Positions 1 to 8,881 of a stretch of 64,000 nucleotides of DNA are shown here, piece after piece. The stretch comes from Roseimicrobium gellanilyticum (GTDB taxonomy: Bacteria; Verrucomicrobiota; Verrucomicrobiia; Verrucomicrobiales; Verrucomicrobiaceae). The stretch covers positions 62,001-126,000 of the forward strand of contig NZ_QNRR01000011.1 of the NCBI RefSeq assembly GCF_003315205.1, given 5' to 3'. Numbering within the stretch: position 1 is the first letter of the stretch; each line of letters starts with the position of its first letter. The translations under genes were made by a program, and so were the position numbers. The notes under the pieces are model-generated. The model was given only the letters and a program-made list of their open reading frames with translations. It was not told where the DNA came from and did not search any database.

Positions 1-498
1 GATCTTGTTGAAGACTTCCTCGCTGAAATCCACGAGGTCCATCTTGTTCACGGCCAGGACCACCTTCTCAATGCGAAGGAGAGAAGCGAGGTAGGAGTGG
101 CGGCGGGTCTGCTCAACCACACCATGACGCGCATCCACCAGGATGATGGCGAGGTCCGCCGTGCTCGCGCCGGTGACCATGTTTCGCGTGTACTGGATAT
201 GACCCGGTGTGTCTGCGATGATGAACTTGCGCTTCGGCGTGGCGAAGTAGCGGTAGGCCACGTCGATGGTGATGCCCTGCTCGCGCTCGGCACGAAGGCC
301 ATCGGTCAGCAAGGCGAGATTCACATGGGCATCGCCACGGCGCTTGGAGGATTCCTCCACAGCCAGGAGCTGATCTTCGAAGATGCTCTTGGAATCATAC
401 AGCAGGCGGCCGATGAGCGTGCTCTTGCCATCATCCACACTGCCGGCGGTGGTGAAACGCAGGAGGCTGGATTCGGTGGGGTTAACGAGGAGGTCCAT
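1..498 (-). CDS. cysN: Sulfate adenylyltransferase subunit 1 (CysN), N-terminal part
   Basis: GTPase subunit of the heterodimeric ATP sulfurylase, which makes adenosine 5'-phosphosulfate from sulfate and ATP. The gene runs off the left edge, so only the first 166 codons are visible. They read as an EF-Tu-like GTPase domain: the P-loop is degenerate to [10 protein letters not shown] (residues 18-27), followed by [12 protein letters not shown] (switch I/II region), DTPGH (G3) and NKMD (G4). It lies 66 bp downstream of cysD on the same strand, the usual cysD-cysN order. Whether a CysC (APS kinase) domain is fused at the C-terminus cannot be seen. The start is the ATG complementary to 496-498. 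Confidence 0.95.
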   Translation of the reverse strand, partial: MDLLVNPTESSLLRFTTAGSVDDGKSTLIGRLLYDSKSIFEDQLLAVEESSKRRGDAHVNLALLTDGLRAEREQGITIDVAYRYFATPKRKFIIADTPGHIQYTRNMVTGASTADLAIILVDARHGVVEQTRRHSYLASLLRIEKVVLAVNKMDLVDFSEEVFNKI

Positions 499-564
499 GA
501 AAATCAGTAGCGAAAGAAGAGGTGGTCAGAGATGCGGTAGCGCGAGAAGGCAGGCAGGCAGAAA

Positions 565-1473
565 TCAGAAGTACCCTTCCTTCTTGCGGTCCTCCATGGC
601 GGTCTCGCTGCGCTTGTCGTCAGCGCGGGTGCCACGCTCGGTCTGGCGGGCGGCAGCGACTTCGGCCACCACATCGTCGATGGTCTTCGCATCGGAGAGC
701 ACGGCGCCGGTGCAGGTGGCGTCACCCACGGTGCGGAAGCGGATGGTCATCTCCTTCACCTTGGCCTTCTCTTCTTCCAAGAGGGTCACGAAGCCGGTCT
801 CGGCATCGAGAAGTTGGCCGTGACGCTCAATGATACGGCGCTGGTGGGTGAAGTAGAGATTCGGCAGGGGAATCTCCTCCTGGCGGATGTACTGCCACAC
901 ATCCATTTCCGTCCAATTGCTCAGGGGGAAGACGCGGAAGTGTTCACCGAAGTTCTTTCGGCCATTGAAGATGTTCCAGAGCTCGGGGCGCTGGTTCTTC
1001 GGGTCCCACTGGCCGAACTCGTCACGGTGCGAGAAGAAGCGCTCCTTCGCGCGGGCCTTCTCTTCGTCGCGACGACCACCGCCAAGGCACGCGTCGAACT
1101 GGTGCTCCTCAATGGTGTCCAGCAGGGTCACGGTCTGCAGCTTGTTGCGGCTGGCATTGTGCCCGCGCTCCTCCACCACACGTCCGTCATCAATGCTTTT
1201 CTGAACCGAGCCGACCACAAGCTCGGCGCGCACTTCCTTCACGAACCAGTCGCGGTAGGTCATCGCCTCGGGGAAGTTGTGCCCGGTGTCGATGTGCAGC
1301 AGCGGGAAGGGAAGCTTGGAGGGGTGGAACGCCTTGCGCGCCAGCCATGCCATCACGATGGAGTCCTTGCCGCCGGAAAAAAGCATCGCCGGCTTCGTGA
1401 ACTGCGCGGCGGTCTCGCGGAGCACGTAGATGGCTTCGCTCTCAAGAAACTGAAGGTGCGTGATGTCGGACAT
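565..1473 (-). CDS. cysD: Sulfate adenylyltransferase subunit 2 (CysD)
   Basis: Catalytic subunit of ATP sulfurylase, 302 residues, which is the normal family length. The PP-loop nucleotide-binding motif SGGKDS is at residues 33-38. The family signatures CLGGGRRDEEKARAKER and the C-terminal FRTVGDATCTGAV region are also visible. It works with CysN in assimilatory sulfate activation. It follows cysH by 44 bp and precedes cysN, forming a cysH-cysD-cysN operon on the minus strand. The C-terminus ends in EDRKKEGYF, typical for the family. Confidence 0.97.
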   Translation of the reverse strand: MSDITHLQFLESEAIYVLRETAAQFTKPAMLFSGGKDSIVMAWLARKAFHPSKLPFPLLHIDTGHNFPEAMTYRDWFVKEVRAELVVGSVQKSIDDGRVVEERGHNASRNKLQTVTLLDTIEEHQFDACLGGGRRDEEKARAKERFFSHRDEFGQWDPKNQRPELWNIFNGRKNFGEHFRVFPLSNWTEMDVWQYIRQEEIPLPNLYFTHQRRIIERHGQLLDAETGFVTLLEEEKAKVKEMTIRFRTVGDATCTGAVLSDAKTIDDVVAEVAAARQTERGTRADDKRSETAMEDRKKEGYF

Positions 1474-1517
1474 GAAAAAGGAAAATGGTCAGGGCTGGTG
1501 CGGGTCGGCCGGAAGGA

Positions 1518-2174
1518 TCAGGCCTTGTCAGTGGTGAGCTTCGCGTGCAGGCCGCACTCGTGCTTCTCGTCGCCCTTGGCAGGGTCGTAATAGGTTCGCT
1601 CGTTGGGCAGCTCAAATTCGGCGAGGTAGGCCTCCATTTCCACCGGGGTCCAGTCGAGGATGGGGTTCACCTTCAGGGTCTGGAATTTCGCGTCCCACAT
1701 GACTGGCTGGAGGGTCGCGGCGCGCTGGGGATTCTGCTCCTTGCGCAGGGCGGTGATCCAAACGGTGGGGGCCAGTTCACGCATGCCGCGCTCAAAGGGT
1801 TCCAGCTTCATGATGCGGCTGAAAGCCTCCACTCGCTCCACCTCATCCGGCATGGGGGGCTGGCCGCCATTGAGCGCCAGCCAGTGGTTGGCGGTCATCA
1901 GGGGCAGGTACGGTTTAATGTTCAGTTCGAGCTGATTAATCGTCTTGTCTGCAAAAATGTAGGTCTCCGGAAGGTTCGTGCCATGATCCACCCAGAGCAC
2001 AGGGATGTCCGCTTGGGCTTGGGTCGCGAGATGCAGGATGACGGCCTCGTACGGACGGAAATTCGTGGTTACAATGGCCCGGCCAGCGCTGCGCTCCACG
2101 GCCCAGTGGGTGAGTTCCAAGGGGGAAAATCCGCGGACAGCGGCGTTGAGTTCTTGTACTTGTTCGGGGCTCAT
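1518..2174 (-). CDS. cysH: Phosphoadenylyl-sulfate (PAPS) reductase family protein (CysH)
   Basis: Predicted to reduce activated sulfate to sulfite using thioredoxin. 218 residues. The conserved C-terminal catalytic motif ECGLH is present, with Cys at residue 207. The paired cysteines that bind the 4Fe-4S cluster of plant/bacterial APS reductases are absent (the matching segment is WITALRKEQNPQRA), so the sequence favours PAPS rather than APS as substrate; that is inference. The N-terminal nucleotide loop TTNFRPYEAVILHL is a diverged PP-loop region. First gene of the cysHDN operon; the divergent gene starts at 2307. Confidence 0.93.
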   Translation of the reverse strand: MSPEQVQELNAAVRGFSPLELTHWAVERSAGRAIVTTNFRPYEAVILHLATQAQADIPVLWVDHGTNLPETYIFADKTINQLELNIKPYLPLMTANHWLALNGGQPPMPDEVERVEAFSRIMKLEPFERGMRELAPTVWITALRKEQNPQRAATLQPVMWDAKFQTLKVNPILDWTPVEMEAYLAEFELPNERTYYDPAKGDEKHECGLHAKLTTDKA

Positions 2175-2306
2175 GGGTGAGGGGTGGCGATGTTAATTCC
2201 TAGTTCCCGATATGGCAAGTAGGATTTGAGTATCATACGCTTGGGCAGAGTTCACCAGGTGCAGCGTCCAATCCGCGCCCGGTTGGGTGTTCACCAGCAA
2301 ACTCAG

Positions 2307-2750
2307 ATGCAAACTTCAATATTCGTGTTGGCGGCTCTCGGTGCGCTGGCCTGGCTGGGCAGCAGGTGGTGGATGAAAAGGAAGAACCTGGCCCCCACCA
2401 TTCTGCTCGGGGCGGATGTGCACGGCCTGCTCATTCGCGAGCTCACTCCCACCCAGGATCACACGCGCACCATTCCGTGGACAGACGTCCATGCGGTGGC
2501 GGCGTACAAAATTGACCTGTTCTCATTCGATACCATTGCGCTGGGATTCCAACTGGCGAATGGGACGCGTCTCGAATTCTGCGAGGAAGTGGAAGGCTGG
2601 TCTGACTTGGCCCAAGGTCTGCACCACTACCTGCCCGGATGCATTCCTTTTCACGAATGGTTCAAGCCAGTAGCATTTCCCGCATTCCAGACTAATTTTA
2701 CAGAGATCTTCAAGCGCGAAACCGCGTTGCAGGTCGAACTTCACCAGTAA
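2307..2750 (+). CDS. Hypothetical protein with one N-terminal membrane segment
   Basis: 147 residues from the ATG at 2307. I chose this start because it puts the hydrophobic stretch (SIFVLAALGALAWLGSRWW, residues 3-21) at the N-terminus. The reading frame is open upstream to 2226, but that part has no protein character. After the anchor there is a soluble domain with alternating beta-type segments (ILLGADVHGLLIRE, TIPWTDVHAVAAYK, DTIALGFQLANGTRLEF) that resembles a PH-like fold; this is a weak structural guess. It lies 30 bp upstream of clpS and could be co-transcribed with it. No function assigned. Confidence 0.6.
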   Translation: MQTSIFVLAALGALAWLGSRWWMKRKNLAPTILLGADVHGLLIRELTPTQDHTRTIPWTDVHAVAAYKIDLFSFDTIALGFQLANGTRLEFCEEVEGWSDLAQGLHHYLPGCIPFHEWFKPVAFPAFQTNFTEIFKRETALQVELHQ

Positions 2751-2780
2751 CACTTTCCGTCCCGATTTCGTCATCAAGCC

Positions 2781-3083
2781 ATGCCTCCTGTCACCACCCC
2801 AGAGCGTCGCACCATCGAGCTGCCTCGTGAGGACACCGACAGCCAGCTTGACACCCCGTGGAGCGTGGTCATTCACAATGACCCGGTGAACCTGATGAGC
2901 TACGTCACCCACGTGATCCGGAAAATCTTCGGCTACCCGGAAAGGGAAGCCCAGCGACTGATGCTGCAGGTGCATGAACAGGGCCGCAGCATTGTCTGGA
3001 CTGGGGCGCGTGAACGCGCCGAGCACTATGTGAGGGAGCTTCACGGATTCCAGCTTCTCTCCACCATCGAAAGAGCCGACTAG
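2781..3083 (+). CDS. clpS: ATP-dependent Clp protease adaptor ClpS
   Basis: Adaptor that delivers N-degron substrates to ClpAP/ClpCP. 100 residues. The core PWSVVIHNDPVNLMSYVTHV (residues 26-45) is the ClpS substrate pocket region, with the N-D-x(2)-N motif and the following helix, and QVHEQGRSIVWTGARERAE matches the second half of the fold. The form DPVNLMSYV is more like actinobacterial ClpS than the enterobacterial DDYTPMEFV. It is followed 8 bp later by a DUF2017-like gene, the same pairing known in actinobacteria. Confidence 0.93.
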   Translation: MPPVTTPERRTIELPREDTDSQLDTPWSVVIHNDPVNLMSYVTHVIRKIFGYPEREAQRLMLQVHEQGRSIVWTGARERAEHYVRELHGFQLLSTIERAD

Positions 3084-3091
3084 CAAGCACC

Positions 3092-3640
3092 ATGCGGCTG
3101 ACCCTTCAGAAGGAACGAGAATCCTGGCGCATGAGCGATCTGGATGACTTCCACCTGCACCTGCTGCGGCAAGTGGCGGAAGATGCCAGTGTGGCCGATG
3201 AAGCGGCCCACAAACGCCTCTTCCCACCACCCATCCGGGCGGCCCAGAATGATGACGATGATGAGTTCCTGGAGGACTGGAAGGACTTCGTCGCGGATGA
3301 GCTCGAGCAGCAGTTCGCCGGAGACGTGGGCACCGTGCTCGCCGATCTGGACAACGTGCGCCAGCATCGCGGCATCAAGGAGGGACAAGAGCCCCGCCAC
3401 CTGCTGGAGATTCCCCTCGACCATGCACGTGCGTGGTTCAGCGCGCTGAATCAAGCGCGGCTCATGCTGGATCAAAAATTCAATCTACATCCCGGCGGAG
3501 AGAATGAGTTCCGCCTCTTCGTCACCGAGGAGGAGTCCGGTGGCATCGATGTGAAGGATCGCCTCGCGGTTTATATGCGCTACGAGTTCTACGCGGCCAT
3601 CCAGGAGTGGCTGGTGCAGCGCGCGATGAAGCTGCCGTGA
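3092..3640 (+). CDS. DUF2017-like protein, ClpS neighbour
   Basis: 182 residues, acidic and largely helical (LLRQVAEDASVADEAAH, DDDDEFLEDWKDFVADELEQQF). The C-terminal part (ALNQARLMLDQKF ... MRYEFYAAIQEWLVQRAM) has the layout of DUF2017 proteins, which sit next to clpS in actinobacteria. No enzymatic motif seen. The 8-bp gap to clpS suggests translational coupling and a role linked to Clp proteolysis, but the function is unknown. The family call rests on gene context and general similarity, not on a search. Confidence 0.7.
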   Translation: MRLTLQKERESWRMSDLDDFHLHLLRQVAEDASVADEAAHKRLFPPPIRAAQNDDDDEFLEDWKDFVADELEQQFAGDVGTVLADLDNVRQHRGIKEGQEPRHLLEIPLDHARAWFSALNQARLMLDQKFNLHPGGENEFRLFVTEEESGGIDVKDRLAVYMRYEFYAAIQEWLVQRAMKLP

Positions 3641-3806
3641 GGACACAAGCCTTCGCAGGGTAAGTTTGCCCGCACATGGGGACCAATGCGCCCAATGGGT
3701 CATGGGGCAATGGAGCTCCCATGACAAAAGTACTGAAAGCGGTCATCCCCTGCCCGCACTCGCTGCTTCCTGCGCCGTAGCTTTCCTCGCACACTTGCCC
3801 TTTCCC

Positions 3807-6800
3807 ATGAAGCCTCGTTCCGTGCTCCCCTATCTCCTAGCTTTTGCTGGACTATCGAACTCCGTCCTGCATGCGCAACAGCCAAGGGCACAGATCCAGT
3901 TGCAGAGTGACTCAAAAAGGATCGAATCCAAGACGACCTACGCAAAGGCGTATGGCGAAACCAAGGGTGCCGTCACTGTGGATCCGGCGAAGGATCTGCC
4001 ACGCTATCCCGCCGTGGAACCGAAGGACGCCATCGCCACCTTCCAGGTGAAGAAAGGCTTTGCCTTGGAGTTCGCCGCACATGAACCCAATGTGCGCTCG
4101 CCCATCGCCATCAGCTTCGATGAGCACGGGCGTATGTTCGTGTGCGAGATGATTGACTACTCAGAGATGCGCGACGCCAATCCGCATCTCGGCCGTGTCT
4201 CCATGCTGGAGGACAAGGATGGTGATGGCTTCTTCGAAACAGCCAAGGTCTTCGCAGACAATCTCGCATGGCCTACGGGGCTCATCTGCGCCAACGGAGG
4301 TGTGTTCGTGGTCGCAACGCCTGACATCATCTTCTTCAAGGACACGGATGGAGATGGGAAATCCGACGTGCGGGATACCATGTACACCGGATTCGGCACG
4401 GGGTTGAAGATTCTCAATGTGCAGGGTATGGCGAATTGTCCGCAGTGGGGTCTGGACAATCGCATCCATGTGCAGGCCGGCGGTGGGAACCGTGGCAAGG
4501 TAAAGTGCCTGAAGCGCCCGGAACTTCCCGAGATGGAGCTGGGCGGACGCGACTTCTGGTTTGATCCCCGCACCCTGGAGTTTGGCCTGGAGGCGGGGGG
4601 GGGCCAGTACGGCATGAGCTTCGACGATTGGGGTCGCAAGTATGTGTGCAGCAACAGCGACCACCTGCAGTTCTTCATCTACGATGACCGCTTTGCGACC
4701 CGGAACCCCTTCTTCACGATGCCTCCCACCAAGCGCAGCGTGGCCGTAGATGGTGGAGCGGCAGAGGTCTTCCGCATCAGCCCGGATGAACCATGGCGCA
4801 TCATCCGCACCCGGTGGCGTGTGGCTGGCGTGGTGAAGGGTGCGGTCGAAGGCGGTGGACGTGTGAGCGGGTACTTCACCGGAGCGACGGGAACCACGGT
4901 GTATCGCGGTGATGCTTATGGACCGGAGTTCGTGAACAACACCTTCTCCGGCGATGCCGGCGGACAGCTCGTGCATCGCAAAATCATCTCCCCGGATGGG
5001 GTGAGTGTGAAGGGCGCTCGCCCGGCGGATGAGCAGGGATATGAGTTCCTCGCCAGCAAGGACACCTGGGTGCGCACGGTGAACTTCGCCAATGCGCCCG
5101 ATGGGCACCTGTACATCTGCGATATGTATCGCGAGGTGATTGAGCATCCCTGGAGCATTCCAGACGAGATCAAGAAACACATCGACCTGAACAGTGGCAA
5201 CGATCGTGGCCGCATCTACCGCCTCATCAAGAACGGACAGAACCCGAAGAAAGTCGCCCCGCTGGCGGAAGTGTCTCTGCAAGATCTGGTCAACACCTTG
5301 GAAAGTCCCAACGGTTGGCATCGTGACTGCGCCTCGCGCCTGATCTATGAGCGCAACGAGAAAGCCGCTGTTCCGCTGCTGGATTCCCTCATCAGGAAGA
5401 CTTCCAATCCCCTCGCGAAACTGCATGTACTGGGGTGCCTGGACGGCTTCAAGGCGCTGACGGATGAACATCTGGTCATCGCACTCAAAGACTCCAATGA
5501 ACATGTGCGCGCTCGTGCAGTCATGCTGGCGGCCATTCGGACGAACGGCAAGATCCCCTCCCCTGTCCTGTGGAAGTCATTGGAACCGCTGGTAAAGGAT
5601 GCATCGCCACGAGTACGCCTGCATCTCGCATTTCTCCTGGGTGGGATGGATGACGGCTCAAAGGATGGCATTGAGCCGTTTCTCTCAAAGCCCGTCGACC
5701 GCCCCAATCCTCACTACGCCGCGCTTCAGCTTGCGGAAGTTTCCGCCGATGATGAGTACATCACTTCGGCCATCCTTGCCGCACCGCCGCAACGCGCGCT
5801 GCGCTTGTTGGAGAACATCATCAGCACCCGGTCTGCACCGCTGCAGGGCAAGTTTGCCGCGGATCTCATCCGCATCATCGGCAGTGCCGGCGATCCAACC
5901 GCGAACTCGTACGTGCTGAAGCTTCTCTCGGCCTCGAACGCGCCTGCAGCATCCCGCAACCTGTGGATCAGCTCCTACACCCAGGGACTGAAGCGTGCAG
6001 GCACCACCTTGGAAAAAGCCGACAAGGAAGGAAAGCTCTCCGCTGTCTTTACCACCGCGTCATCCGTGGCTGGCAATCCGTCCGCGAAGGAAACTGAGCG
6101 GCTTGATGCCATCGCCTTCATGGAGTCCGCTCCGTTCGCGCAAGCAAAGGCAGCACTCACCCCCTGCCTCGCTTCCGGCCAACCCGAGGCTGTGCAAGCG
6201 GCAGCGGTGAAGACGCTCGCCACCTGGTCTGCGGATGACGCGACGAAAGCCATCATCAATCACTGGTCCACCTACACGCCCAAGGCACGCGAAGCCGCGC
6301 TCGCCGCCCTCGTTGCCCGGCCCGCCCGCATCGTGGCACTCCTCACAGCGATGCAGGGTGGCGGCGAGAAGGGCATCAAGCCTGCCGACCTCAGCGCAGC
6401 CCAGGTTCAGGCTCTGCTGAAACTGGAGGACAAGGCTATCGCCAAGTCTGCCCGTGAGGTGCTGGCCAGTGTGATTCCGCCATCGCGTGAGTCGGTGATC
6501 GCGAAGTTCCAACCGGCACTGACATCGAAGGGGGACACGGCCAAAGGCCAGGTGGTGTTCATGCAGCGCTGCTTTGCGTGCCATCGTGCAGCTGGCCAGG
6601 GACTTGAAGTAGGCCCCGACTTGATCACGGTGAAGACGAAGGGCCGTGATGCCTTGCTCACTGCCATCCTCGATCCTCACAAGGAAGTCGCGCCACAATA
6701 CATCGCCTATGCGGTGAACACCAAGGATGGCCAGACGCTCAGTGGCATCATCACCCAGGACGAGGCAGCCAGCATGACCATCAAGATGATGGGCGGCGCA

Positions 6801-6935
6801 CAGCTCAACATCCCGCGCAGCAATATCAAAGGCTCGTCGTCGTCATCTCAAAGCCTGATGCCCGAGGGCCTCGAAACCGGCATGACCACCCAGGACATGG
6901 CGGACCTTCTGGATTTCATTGAGGGGCTCAAATAG
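3807..6935 (+). CDS. PVC-type haem-binding (membrane-bound dehydrogenase-like) protein with HEAT-like repeats
   Basis: 1042 residues from the ATG at 3807, chosen because it begins a signal peptide (MKPRSVLPYLLAFAGLS, cleavage probably after HAQ). Order of domains: a beta-propeller-like dehydrogenase domain (about residues 60-480; contains CEMIDYSEMRD, DGDGFFETAKVFADNLAWP, FVVATPDIIFFKDTDGDG); an alpha-helical HEAT-like region (about 480-880; SPNGWHRDCASRLIYER and further helical repeats); and a C-terminal cytochrome c domain with CxxCH at 922-926 (CFACH). This architecture is typical of Planctomycetes and Verrucomicrobia, which encode many paralogues thought to act in periplasmic oxidation of sugars or sulfated polysaccharides. 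The frame stays open through a G9 run near 4595. Followed 40 bp later by the SGNH/sialidase gene, probably co-transcribed. Confidence 0.9.
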   Translation: MKPRSVLPYLLAFAGLSNSVLHAQQPRAQIQLQSDSKRIESKTTYAKAYGETKGAVTVDPAKDLPRYPAVEPKDAIATFQVKKGFALEFAAHEPNVRSPIAISFDEHGRMFVCEMIDYSEMRDANPHLGRVSMLEDKDGDGFFETAKVFADNLAWPTGLICANGGVFVVATPDIIFFKDTDGDGKSDVRDTMYTGFGTGLKILNVQGMANCPQWGLDNRIHVQAGGGNRGKVKCLKRPELPEMELGGRDFWFDPRTLEFGLEAGGGQYGMSFDDWGRKYVCSNSDHLQFFIYDDRFATRNPFFTMPPTKRSVAVDGGAAEVFRISPDEPWRIIRTRWRVAGVVKGAVEGGGRVSGYFTGATGTTVYRGDAYGPEFVNNTFSGDAGGQLVHRKIISPDGVSVKGARPADEQGYEFLASKDTWVRTVNFANAPDGHLYICDMYREVIEHPWSIPDEIKKHIDLNSGNDRGRIYRLIKNGQNPKKVAPLAEVSLQDLVNTLESPNGWHRDCASRLIYERNEKAAVPLLDSLIRKTSNPLAKLHVLGCLDGFKALTDEHLVIALKDSNEHVRARAVMLAAIRTNGKIPSPVLWKSLEPLVKDASPRVRLHLAFLLGGMDDGSKDGIEPFLSKPVDRPNPHYAALQLAEVSADDEYITSAILAAPPQRALRLLENIISTRSAPLQGKFAADLIRIIGSAGDPTANSYVLKLLSASNAPAASRNLWISSYTQGLKRAGTTLEKADKEGKLSAVFTTASSVAGNPSAKETERLDAIAFMESAPFAQAKAALTPCLASGQPEAVQAAAVKTLATWSADDATKAIINHWSTYTPKAREAALAALVARPARIVALLTAMQGGGEKGIKPADLSAAQVQALLKLEDKAIAKSAREVLASVIPPSRESVIAKFQPALTSKGDTAKGQVVFMQRCFACHRAAGQGLEVGPDLITVKTKGRDALLTAILDPHKEVAPQYIAYAVNTKDGQTLSGIITQDEAASMTIKMMGGAQLNIPRSNIKGSSSSSQSLMPEGLETGMTTQDMADLLDFIEGLK

Positions 6936-6975
6936 CCGGTCGAACTCCATCATTCACGCCGCAGTACCGCACACC

Positions 6976-8871
6976 ATGAAGCGAAATCACTTTGTGCCTT
7001 TTGCGTTTTTTTGCGGCTGTCTCCTTTCATGCGCCATCGCCCCTGATGCCGCGGCACAAGAGAGCATCCGCATCATCACACTGGGTGACTCCATCACCAA
7101 GGCCGTGCGACCCGGGGTGACCACGGAGCAAAGCTTCGCCGCCCTCGTGCAGAAGCAGCTCCGTGCCCAAGGCTTGAACATCGAAGTGCAGAACGTCGGC
7201 ATCGGAGGTGAACGCACGGACCAGGCACTGCTCCGGCTTGACAAGGCGGTGATTGCACAAAAGCCACACCTCGTGACCATCATGTACGGCACCAATGATG
7301 GCTGGGTGGACAAGGAGAAGACCGAGAGCCGTCTGCCGCTCAACAAGTACGAGGCGAACCTCCGCGAATTGGTCTCTCGCCTGAAGACGGCAGACATCCA
7401 GCCCGTGCTCATGACGGAGCCGATGTTCGGCGAGAAGAATCCCAAGAACGGCCTCGGCGAAGACGGCAACACTCGTCTCGCGCAGTACATGGAACTCTGC
7501 CGCAAAGTGGCGCGCGAAACACAGACCCCGCTGGTGGATCACTTCGGTCACTGGGGCTTCATGCAGACGAAGCTCAAGCACGTGCTCCAGGACTGGACCA
7601 CAGACGGCTGCCACCCGAATCCCGTCGGCCAGGAAATTCTCGCGCAACGCATCACACAGGTGCTGCTACCGCTGACACAACGTCTCGCAGACAAGCACAA
7701 GGCGTGGCAGAGCGACGCCCCCTATCGCGTGCAGGTGGATGTACTCACGCGAGGTTACGATGGCAAGATGTGCTGGGTGCATCCGCGTGCGGGCATCATT
7801 CCAGGCAATCCAAATTCCGTGGTCTTCACCATGCAGCGGCTGCTCCTCACCGGCAGTGATGTCTTCTATGCGCTGAACGACATGCGCTCTGATGATCTCG
7901 GCGAGACGTGGACCGCGCCCAAGGAACACCTGGCTGAGCTTGGCCGCCGCAATGAGGAGAATGACATTGTGGTGGCCACGTGTGACTTCTGGCCAAAGTG
8001 GCACGCGAAATCCGGCAAGCTGCTCGGCATCGGCCACACCGTGCGCTATGAAAACAACAGGGTGATGCACCAGCGGAAGCGCGAGACGAGCTTCTCCGTA
8101 TACGATGACAAGACCCGCACGTGGACGCCATGGGCCATGCTCGACATGCCCGCTGAGGCCAAGTTTTACAACAGCGGCGCAGGCTGCGTGCAGCGTGTGG
8201 ACCTCGAGAGTGGCGACATTCTGTTGCCCATCTACTTCCAGGCGAAGGGCGACAAGTACTATCGAGTCACCGTGCTGCGTTGCTCCTTCGACGGCAAAAC
8301 GCTGAAGTACGTGAGCCATGGCACGGAGCTCGAACTTGAGTCCGGTCGCGGCGTGTATGAGCCCTCGCTCACACGATGGAAGGGCAAGTACTATCTCACT
8401 CTCCGCAATGACACCGCCGGCTATGTGAGCGTGAGTGATGACGGTCAAGCCTTTGGCCCCATCAAGAAGTGGACTTGGGAGGACGGCACTGAACTCGGCA
8501 CTTACAACACGCAGGCACACTGGGTGAATCACGACGATGCGCTCCATCTCGTATACACCAGGCGCGGCGCGTACAATGACCACATCATGCGCAATCGCGC
8601 CCCGCTCTTCATGGCCCAGGTGGACACCGGGAAGCTCGTGGTGCGTCGCGACACCGAGCGCATCATCCTGCCCGAAAACGGGTCCCGTTTTGGGAACTTC
8701 GGCATCACCGAGGTGAACGAGAATGAAACGTGGGTCACCGACTCGGACTGGATGCAGACGCACGGGCCGAGCTACATCATCCCCAAGAACAACGCCTATG
8801 GCGCGGATGACCGAATCTACGCAGCTCGCATTTTGTGGACCAAGCCGAATACGGGGTGGGATAAGAGATAA
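6976..8871 (+). CDS. Secreted SGNH hydrolase fused to a sialidase-like beta-propeller domain
   Basis: 631 residues from the ATG at 6976. The N-terminus is a signal peptide (FVPFAFFCGCLLSCA) ending in either a lipobox-like LLSC or an AAAQ cleavage site. Residues about 30-240 form an SGNH/GDSL esterase domain: GDSI at 37-40 (nucleophile Ser39), GIGGERTDQ (block II Gly), GTND at 105-108 (block III Asn) and D210-x2-H213 (block V). Residues about 250-631 look like a BNR/sialidase-type propeller (exo-alpha-sialidase-like). The combination suggests de-esterification plus binding or cleavage of a glycan in the periplasm or outside the cell. The sialidase activity itself is not shown by the sequence. 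Confidence 0.85.
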   Translation: MKRNHFVPFAFFCGCLLSCAIAPDAAAQESIRIITLGDSITKAVRPGVTTEQSFAALVQKQLRAQGLNIEVQNVGIGGERTDQALLRLDKAVIAQKPHLVTIMYGTNDGWVDKEKTESRLPLNKYEANLRELVSRLKTADIQPVLMTEPMFGEKNPKNGLGEDGNTRLAQYMELCRKVARETQTPLVDHFGHWGFMQTKLKHVLQDWTTDGCHPNPVGQEILAQRITQVLLPLTQRLADKHKAWQSDAPYRVQVDVLTRGYDGKMCWVHPRAGIIPGNPNSVVFTMQRLLLTGSDVFYALNDMRSDDLGETWTAPKEHLAELGRRNEENDIVVATCDFWPKWHAKSGKLLGIGHTVRYENNRVMHQRKRETSFSVYDDKTRTWTPWAMLDMPAEAKFYNSGAGCVQRVDLESGDILLPIYFQAKGDKYYRVTVLRCSFDGKTLKYVSHGTELELESGRGVYEPSLTRWKGKYYLTLRNDTAGYVSVSDDGQAFGPIKKWTWEDGTELGTYNTQAHWVNHDDALHLVYTRRGAYNDHIMRNRAPLFMAQVDTGKLVVRRDTERIILPENGSRFGNFGITEVNENETWVTDSDWMQTHGPSYIIPKNNAYGADDRIYAARILWTKPNTGWDKR

Positions 8872-8881
8872 TCGAACCCAT

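Noticed and set aside
4161-5504. Antisense open frame in the haem-binding protein gene
   Set aside because: Shadow of the real gene; no start signal or homology.
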